From: Paraglomus occultum
Taxonomy: Eukaryota > Glomeromycota > Glomeromycetes > Paraglomerales > Paraglomeraceae
Assembly (NCBI GenBank): GCA_910592205.1
Contig: CAJVPJ010001050.1
Span: 1-12,864 of the forward strand
Reading direction: 5' to 3'
Length of the DNA: 12,864 nt
In this document: piece after piece, positions 6,661 through 12,864 of the stretch
Layout of the letters: each line of letters starts with the position of its first letter
How positions within the stretch are numbered: position 1 is the first letter of the stretch
Position numbers and translations under genes: made by a program
The notes under the pieces: generated by a model
What the model saw: the letters and a program-made list of their open reading frames with translations, nothing else
What the model was told of the DNA's origin: nothing
Database searches by the model: none

Positions 6661-8207
6661 TCAATTTTCTCCTCCATGTTGAAGACAAGAGGCCCATATA
6701 TAATTTGCTGGTGGTGCAGGCATCACAAATGTCGGTGGTATACGTGATGCACCTGGCGCACTTGGCGGAACTAAATAAGCATCCCATTGACGCCTGCCAT
6801 GAAATTAAATAGAATAAGAACAATCAGTAAATAACACCAATACAAATTGACGCAAAATCTCTAATGCGTTGTTCTGCAGTAATGACCATTCAATCTTGGA
6901 TAAATCGTTTCTTTTTCGTTAAACACATCTGTTTTGACTCACCTTACCGCTACCAAGCAGTCAATCTCCATTTCTGCCTGATGCCAATATTCGTAACACA
7001 AATCTCTCTCCCGTTCTTGCTTTTTCATTCCCTCTTCAATTCCTTCCTCGCGCTTATTCTGTACCGCTTGCAAATGCTCTTTATCAAGACGCTCTTGTTC
7101 AATCTTCATTGCATTGGAAAGTGATGCAACGCGGGAGAAGAATTCGTTATCTTCCTCCGGGAAGAAGTGACCTATCCCCCCGAAAAAAGCAGCCGATTAG
7201 AAAACGATAGATTTTTCGGTAGGGTAACATCTCATGTCGTAATACTACCACGAGGGCAGCACTCACCTTCACGTTTAAGTCGTTCTCGTCGTATGTCACG
7301 GAGTTTCCCTACTTTTTCAAGGAGCAGCGTCAACTCTTTGTGCCGTAACTTTTTCTGATCGGCAGCTTCAACGCGCTTAATGGCTTCGTTTCTTCGCGCT
7401 TGTTCCTGATATAATACCCCAAGTTAGATAATTAATCAATTTAATAGATTCCTCTTGTTCTCTCCCCCCAACTGATCCCTATTAAAAAAAACATACGCGC
7501 TTCGAAGCCAACTCTTTGGCAATCCATTCTGTCCGCCATTCGTCTATTAATTTGTGAAGAGTTTCACGTCGTCTTTGACGTTCGTCACGAACGGATTGGA
7601 GGCGCTTTACATGGCGAGTGCGCCATTTCTGATTGTTGCAAGTACAAAATAAATGTATACCACATTATATCATTTGAAAATAATAGATTCGCCAATGCGA
7701 ATGTACCTTGTGTCTTCGAATCTTGGATAATTTTTCTTTGAGACGGTTTATAAAAAAAGGATCGGACAATTCCGACATGAGCGTCTTCAACTCGTTCTAC
7801 ATAGAGATGAAAACGTCAATCCAATGTAACCCGTTATTCGGAAATTCCCACTTCCCCAAACTATCTTTAACCTTGAGTTTCTCGATCACCGCAATTCGTT
7901 TGCTCCATTCTTCTTCTTTTTCTTCACCCTCCCTCTCATTCTGTAACTCTTGTGCTTTTCTCTTCAGCTCACTCAACAGCTCAGGTGCACGAAGGTATTT
8001 CCGTCGAATTGTCGAGAGAGTTGGCAAACGTTGAGGCGGAGAGTATTTCCGTTGCCTGAGCCAGGATCGGAGCCATAGGTTATCTACCGATGGTGAGGGA
8101 AGTCTGGAATGGCCATCGACACCAGGTGGCTGAAGGGTGGATTGATTGATACTAGGATATGTGTAGTGGGAGTTGTGATATAAAGCCTGTTGTGCGTAAG
8201 GATCCAT
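6661..8207 (-). CDS. PDCD7: U11/U12 snRNP 59 kDa protein (PDCD7 family)
   Basis: PDCD7 (U11-59K) is a component of the U11/U12 di-snRNP of the minor spliceosome in the nucleus, where it contacts U11 proteins during recognition of U12-type introns. Six exons join in frame to 352 aa: 7872-8207, 7707-7796, 7497-7628, 7267-7405, 6943-7171, 6661-6793; all introns are GT-AG (75, 78, 91, 95, 149 nt). The N-terminus is Pro/Ser-rich (to about residue 42), then DNLWLRSWL, a long charged coiled-coil middle with HKLIDEWRTEW, a GKLRDIRRERLKREGHFFPE block, and the diagnostic C-terminus VRRQWDAYLVPPSAPGASRI, PPTFVMPAPPANYIWAS. That tail follows the human WDQYLVP ... P-x-P-x-N-x-IWA ending. The ATG at 8205-8207 has A at -3 and G at +4; an in-frame ATG at 8328-8330 would add 41 residues. 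It is head-to-head with the DCAF4-like gene. Confidence 0.88.
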
Positions 8208-8371
8208 TGTGAATTTGGGTTCTGCGATCATCCTTATTTGGGCACAGTATAACAAGCAGTTCACATCCGTAGATTCTATACGCACAAAACTGAAGAACGA
8301 GAGAAAGGCAAGTCGGCAATAAGTAGACATTAAGTTAGAGTATAAGACTGATTACATATTATGTCACTCTA
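8208..8371. promoter_or_regulatory. Shared promoter region of PDCD7 and the DCAF4-like gene
   Basis: The divergent starts chosen here leave 164 bp. No clear TATA box is seen. If PDCD7 begins at the upstream ATG (8328-8330), the gap falls to about 40 bp and this stretch would be coding. The regulatory role is inferred from position. Confidence 0.4.
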
Positions 8372-10219
8372 ATGCAGGCTTGTACAAAGCCGATTCGCTT
8401 TCAGAATGCATCCGTTAATTTGGCTAATCGTGAAATTCTTCCTAGTCTTTCTCCCGTCAGCATAAAAGGTAATTGCAGTATATGTGTGTGTGTCGCGCGT
8501 GCAGTTGAACTAAACCATTTTCTTGTAGGGACGCATGGGAGAACTGTATGAAAGCATTGTGCTATTTCTATTGCTTCTGATTTTTATTCAACGTCTCAGC
8601 GCCGAATCACCGATTTTCGGGTAAGTATGTAAAACGTAAGTGACATTATCAGCGTCAGTTTGTCTAATGCTTTGCTTGTTACGTATACATAGATACGTCC
8701 TTGGATGTCGAACGAGATAATAGTTGGTTACGTTGACGGTAGTGTCAGGTAAGAGCAATCAAGCGACTGGTATATTATGATAATGGGCTTTGCTTTACAC
8801 TCTTGGTCGTATTCCAGATTATTTCGATATAATAACTCTAAAAAATCTATAGACGATACCATCTCGATATATCCTAGTAATTCGTCAGAGGTAAAAGTCT
8901 GCATGTATCATTGATCGCGATAACCGGTTATTATATTGACAATCGAATCGCCCATTTTACCCGAATAAGGTTTCCTCAGTGAGAACAGGACCAAACGATT
9001 GTTTTGCGTACGTTTTGCTGAATTTTTTTTTTTTTACTTTTGCAAGACACGTATAATACGCCAGTCGAATCTTGGAATGATAATTTGAATCATTTGCTCA
9101 CTTTTTGCTATTACCACTGTTAACAGTTTCACGTTGCTAGGGAATGCAGCCGATGCAGGGTCCCTTTACGTTGGGCATGGCGCTATGCCAGTAGGTTGGT
9201 TATCTATATTTTACAAGATTTATCAATTCTCGGCATGCAAAACCACTTACCGTGTTTGTATACAAACAGTATACCAGGTTCCGCTTAATCGAAGAACGTC
9301 TATTTGGACTTCATCAATGTCTCATAACACGTCATTGATAGCACTGGGTAACGAATTGGCGCAGAATTAATTGGTCTTTCTTTCACGTCATATGTGTCCT
9401 GACTGCTTGTTTTTTAAGGCAGTTCGCGTAGCGTGATTGTTGTTAGTGGATTAGATGATGGGAATGCTCAGAACCTAATGGATATTAAGACATCTAGTGA
9501 TGTCTTTGTCACTCATGCCGATTACAACGAGGTAGTATGCTTAGATAGTGTATTTGTAATAGTATTCAGATCGCTAACACTATGTGATTATCCAAGTCTT
9601 CAAGCATATTATACGGCTGTAGAGACGGCTTAGTCAGACTGTTTGACTTGCGGAGCAGGCGATCGCGCTGTGGATTTAAATTTCATCTATCGTCCTCCGT
9701 GTGTCATATTGAACAAATTGGATCTTGGTATCTGTTGACTAGTGCGATGAATGGATCTGTACCTGGTTGGCCGCTTTTTTTTGTTGCGAATCAGATGACA
9801 ACACTCACCCTACAAATATCACTTTATAGCTTGAGTTGTGGGATCCTCGATATATAAGTATCCCCGTTATTAAGTTCAATGATCATGTAAATGAACACAT
9901 GCATCGGTTTAGCCGTAAATCAGAACGAATCCATTTTTGCAATTGGTAGGACGTTTCTCTGTATCAAGTAAATTTGTTCACCGACCGTTGATAACAATAA
10001 TCCAATTGAATTTTTTCTTATGATTGAGCTGGTCAAGACAAATGCATTCGGTTTTACTCCCCACTCAAAAGTCAACCCGTAAAGAACGAGATCGGTCCTT
10101 TTACTGACGTTGTCTCTGATATTCAATTTAATTGTAATATAAATTTTCGCTTACAGCCAGATTGTGATCAAGATGGCAATAGCTCCACAGTAGACGTTAA
10201 TGAAGATTTATCACGGTAG
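8372..10219 (+). CDS. DCAF4: DCAF4-like WD40 protein (possible CUL4-DDB1 substrate receptor), with a frame break
   Basis: DCAF4 proteins are WD40 propellers that dock on DDB1 of CUL4 ubiquitin ligases through WDxR motifs. Exons: 8372-8468, 8529-8545, 8600-8620, 8693-8748, 8818-8890, 8970-9007, 9127-9190, 9278-9347, 9419-9531, 9597-9758, 9830-9945, 10029-10219; about 338 aa. Landmarks are EIIVGYVDGSVRLF, LLGNAADAGSLYV, TSLIALGSSRSVIVV, SSDVF, YGCRDGLVRLFDLR, WYLLTSAMNGSLELWDPR (a WDxR box), FNDHVNEH and IAGQDKCIRFYS, in the order seen in human DCAF4. It lacks the N-terminal third of the human protein (495 aa). Exon 11 is 116 nt, but neighbouring phases require a multiple of three plus one, so the frame breaks at about 9896-9912. 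This is either an assembly indel or an inactivating mutation. Exons 2 and 3 are tiny (17 and 21 nt). Family call firm; 5' and 3' ends less so. Confidence 0.78.
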
Positions 10220-10690
10220 GCGTTGTTTTGGTTCTGAACTTCAGTGGTGGATGGCAAAATAAACAGGATATAGGCGTATAAGCCTACCAACGTTCGGCAA
10301 ACGTGTGTGTAATAAATTCCCTTATTGCTCACAAGTGTATCTCCAAACGTAATTGTTCATAGGATCTTTAATTCTGTTGGTATATGATCAGTTGTAATAA
10401 AGAAGATAGAAATCAAAATTTAACATAACCTGTCAACTGAGGTCATAATACTTGGGATGATATCGACTCGGACAATTATCATTGCAACTTTCAAAATTAA
10501 TTGATTGTGTGTGTAGTCAATCTGACAATAGTAATAGCCGGGTTTTAGAACGCAAACACTTCCTTCCTTTTTGACAGCGTTTGCTTCGTTTTTTATTACA
10601 AGTGCCATTCATTCTAAACATATGAGTAGATGTAAAAGTGAATTATTATAAACGTACAATTGCTCAATCTACTAAAAACGTTCTTCAGTT
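10220..10690. other. Intergenic stretch with a short unassigned minus-strand frame
   Basis: Apart from the poly(A) candidates there is only weak coding signal. On the minus strand a Cys/Lys/Arg-rich frame begins with ATG at about 10610 (MNGTCNKKRSKRCQKGRKCL), hits a TGA, and continues in the same frame as SINFESCNDNCPSRYHPKYY. The paired cysteines might be a remnant of a zinc-binding domain. I do not recognise it and make no gene call. Confidence 0.35.
10258..10263 (+). terminator. Candidate polyadenylation signal of the DCAF4-like gene
   Basis: AATAAA lies 38 bp after the proposed stop; a second AATAAA is at about 10310-10315. Assigned by position and motif only. Confidence 0.4.
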
Positions 10691-11353
10691 TGCAACCATT
10701 GTGATGTTCGTTCTGCTACGACACGCACGGATATCTTGGAGCATTGGCTAAACTTCCATAGTGCACATGGCATGGCCTTACCGCAACTGATCGAGATCTA
10801 AAGGATTTTATCGTGAGATAATTCGACCAAAAAATAAAGAATGTGATTTTCCTTATCATTATTGGTCATCCAAGGCTAATACAAAACCAGGAAGGATTAT
10901 AAAGTGATTCGACGGTTTGAAGTATGCTAAACAATATATTCTGTGAGAAGAGGGATAAAAGTGGAAGATTTAGCGTTATATGATACGAACTTTGTGATTC
11001 TGGAAAGTATTCGCATACCAAACCCGAAGTATCGGAAGCGTTTTGATAAACACCATCGCGGAAACTCTTCCATTGAGACGTTGAATTCTGTCATTTTTCG
11101 TTTTCACTTAACGTCCAACAGGAAGCCTATCATGTTTGACAAAAAGACTATCTGGAAAATCCAAAATAAACAATCTATTAGCGAGAGTAAGTTAAAGACA
11201 GAACAACTCAATAGCTCGAAATCATCTTCACTGCTCATCGTTCGTTGCATAGTACAATTATTTCTTCGATCGAACCCAAAAACCCGGGAAATTGATACGT
11301 TACTTGAACAAGCTCAATCTCAAACCACAAATTTGAAGACATATGCCATGTAA
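10691..11353 (+). pseudogene. Unassigned gene or gene remnant with a zinc-finger-like start
   Basis: I do not recognise this. Three coding-looking blocks follow each other. At 10691-10796 the frame opens CNHCDVRSATTRTDILEHWL then NFHSAH, a C-x2-C ... H-x5-H arrangement like a C2H2 finger. It is preceded by a plausible 3' splice site (TACTAA, then TTCTTCAG), so an upstream exon is possible. At 10797 the reading shifts by one to SKGFYREIIRPKNKECDFPY then HYWSSKANTKPGRIIK and a stop. At 10943-11353 the first frame returns as an open 136-codon stretch containing IRIPNPKYRKRFDKHHRGNS and ending in a stop. The pieces may be exons with unidentified introns or one decayed gene. No function is proposed. 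Confidence 0.4.
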
Positions 11354-12164
11354 GGTTAGCTATTCCATCTTCCTGTGTATGATTTCCTGTCATGGCAAAA
11401 GTCATTGGCTACCGGATATGATCATCGCAAAAGGATCGTTGCATTATATCCTATTAAAGCGATCGAAGCGACAAGCATAATAGATCGAGAAAAGACACAA
11501 GACACAAGATACAACGTAAAAATACGGAAGGTTAACTTACTTGTAGTTTGATTATCGTAAAAAAATACTGATTGCAGTAGCAATAACACATATAGCCGTA
11601 ACAACAACCGTTAAAGTGTATAAAACTTGTTTCCAAGATTTTATATAATAGAGCTATAATGCACTAAGCTACTTTGCGTCCAAGTTTTTTGCCGTAACTA
11701 CCGACGTTTGCCTCTTCAAGCGTAGCAGAGGTAATATGGACTTGAAACGAAGAGTTTTGTTATAAAACAACACCTAAGCAAATGTAAAAACATATAGAAA
11801 CAAGTATATCATTCAAGAGCGGTAGGAGCAAGAGTAGACTCTCTTATGAGAGACTTTCTAAAGGACTATAAGCTATACTCTCGAGAAAATATAAGCAAAC
11901 GCACTAATAACTCGCAGCAATTGCTAAATTAAGAAAAAAAATTTTTGAATTGTTTTTAGTTTATACAATATAAATAACAATAATGAATAACTTTTTAAGG
12001 GGCAAAGGACAACAATCTGGATATTCAAGTGGTGTAAGAGTAAAGAAACCACTATATGGTAGCACTCTTTAGAAAGGCAAATCATGTCCATTTTGTCAAG
12101 ACAAGCTTTCAGACTTGTGTGTTTTAGACTTGAGTAAAATAGGAAAGCGTCTGTGAGAACCGTC
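11354..12164. other. AT-rich stretch, no convincing gene
   Basis: On the minus strand at about 11545-11640 one frame reads SWKQVLYTLTVVVTAICVIA then TAISIFLR and stops, which looks like a C-terminal membrane anchor. An overlapping frame is followed by a strong GTAAGT donor near 11540. Neither could be linked to further exons or to a family, so no gene is called. The remainder is low-complexity AT-rich DNA. Confidence 0.4.
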
Positions 12165-12700
12165 TGCCGTACGCTAAACAAAAGTAAGCGCTCGTCCTCG
12201 ATACGACGGTAAACTGTCGCTTTGATAGGTTCGCCCGTGCTGCGGCACTCACCTGCGCGGCGTGACACGAGTAGTAAACAAATAAGCACTCGCAGCGGGA
12301 CACGAGTAAGCTCTCGTCCGCCGCACGCTAAACAAAAGTAAGCGCTCGTCCGCCTGTACGCTAAACAAAACAAAGTAAGCGCTAGTCCGCCTGAGACGGG
12401 TAGACACGACTAAGTGCTGCACTTTATCTTCAAGTTGCTTGATAGGCCCAACAATTTCTCATGCTCTACTCATTCGCCGTACTGCTAAACAAAAGTAAGC
12501 ACTTGTCCGCCTGTACGGGCAGACACGACTAAGCGCTCATTTGCCGTACGCTAAACAAAGTAAGCACTCGTCCGCTTGCGCGGCAAGACACGACTAAGCG
12601 CTCGTTTGCCGTACGCTAAAAAGTAAGTACTCGTCCGCCTGCGCGGCGGGACACGAGTAAACACTCGTCCTCGGCATGACACTAAACTGCCACCTTGATT
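12165..12700. repeat. GC-richer tandem repeat, unit about 65-68 bp
   Basis: The core GCCGTACGCTAAACAAAGTA recurs with variants, followed by AGCGCTCGTCCGCCTG, a CGG-rich spacer, and ACACGACTAAGCGCTCG. Clean copies begin at 12476, 12543 and 12608 (steps of 67 and 65 bp). Degenerate or partial copies lie near 12167, 12336 and 12357, with an interruption at about 12415-12470. Base composition is distinctly richer in GC than the surroundings. The open minus-strand frames across it (SAYFCLA, RALSRVLPR and similar) follow from the repeat being free of stops, not from a gene. Confidence 0.8.
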
Positions 12701-12784
12701 GGGAAGGTAAGCAGAAACTTGGTGGTATTTTGGGGATTGCAATCTCGTTATGTAGAGCATTCGTGGATCTAGTTATCCATTCTC

Positions 12785-12864
12785 TGCGATGCTGACAATT
12801 CGGTCTCATGCTAGTATTTCCCTCTCTCATTATGCGGTAATGCTGATGATTCGGTCTCATACTA
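12785..12864. repeat. Second tandem repeat, unit about 52 bp, running off the right edge
   Basis: ATTCGGTCTCATGCTA at 12797-12812 recurs as ATTCGGTCTCATACTA at 12849-12864, with matching upstream GATGCTGA / AATGCTGA sequence. Two copies are visible and the array probably continues beyond the window. Confidence 0.65.

Noticed and set aside
7708-8034. Plus-strand 108-codon open frame
   Set aside because: Antisense to PDCD7 exons 1 and 2; its serine-rich composition mirrors the charged coiled coil on the other strand.
8536-8622. Plus-strand frame starting MGELYESIVLFLLLLIFIQR, resembling a signal peptide followed by a GTAAGT donor
   Set aside because: The hydrophobic run is a pyrimidine-rich tract ending in CTCAG, best read as intron 2 of the DCAF4-like gene. 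The frame does not continue into the conserved next exon, which has a stop in that phase.
9887-9912. Possible 26 nt intron (GTAAAT ... TTTAG) at the DCAF4-like frame break
   Set aside because: It is too short for a spliceosomal intron, and removing it does not restore the downstream family frame.
9920-10126. Minus-strand 68-codon open frame
   Set aside because: Antisense to DCAF4-like exons 11 and 12, whose plus-strand motif GQDKCIRFYS is family-specific.
12551-12860. Minus-strand open frames of 69 and 88 codons over the right end
   Set aside because: They are low-complexity translations of the tandem repeats, with no start context, domain or splice structure.
1-12864. CRISPR array, bacterial operons, rRNA or tRNA genes
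   Set aside because: The repeats are degenerate without regular unique spacers, the genes are intron-rich and eukaryotic, and no cloverleaf or rRNA signature was seen by eye.

Overview
The window looks like nuclear DNA of an early-diverging fungus, most likely an arbuscular mycorrhizal fungus (Glomeromycotina). The evidence is AT-rich sequence, genes cut by many 54-150 nt GT-AG introns, decayed kinase genes of the cysteine pair / TSGN / LEWI type that I know from Rhizophagus-like genomes, and a minor-spliceosome protein that most fungi have lost. The lineage call is inference from protein motifs; no search was run.

Layout. 1-2231 (minus) is a decayed array of four kinase-like modules. A 429 bp TA-flanked inverted-repeat element (2284-2712) lies 53 bp upstream of the first methionine of that array. 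2715-3617 holds no convincing gene. 3618-10219 is a compact block of four conserved genes in two head-to-head pairs. The first pair is PAC2 (proteasome assembly chaperone 2, minus) with PER1/PGAP3 (GPI-anchor lipid remodelling, plus), 138 bp apart. The second is PDCD7 (U11-59K minor-spliceosome protein, minus) with a DCAF4-like WD40 protein (plus), 164 bp apart. PER1 and PDCD7 converge over about 600 bp of AT-rich sequence. 10220-12160 has only unassigned or decayed coding scraps, including a zinc-finger-like piece and a 136-codon reading frame. 12165-12700 is a GC-richer tandem repeat of about 65-68 bp, and a second tandem repeat runs off the right edge.

The four conserved genes are housekeeping functions with no obvious shared pathway; only promoter sharing ties them together. 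I rebuilt their exons by joining reading frames at GT/GC-AG sites where the joined protein follows the family. PAC2 and PDCD7 join cleanly with phases agreeing throughout. The DCAF4-like gene joins through 12 exons but carries one frame break in exon 11. The kinase array has several breaks, an in-frame stop and a missing catalytic loop. The most unusual feature is this kinase array, in which an intron sits at the equivalent N-lobe position in three modules.
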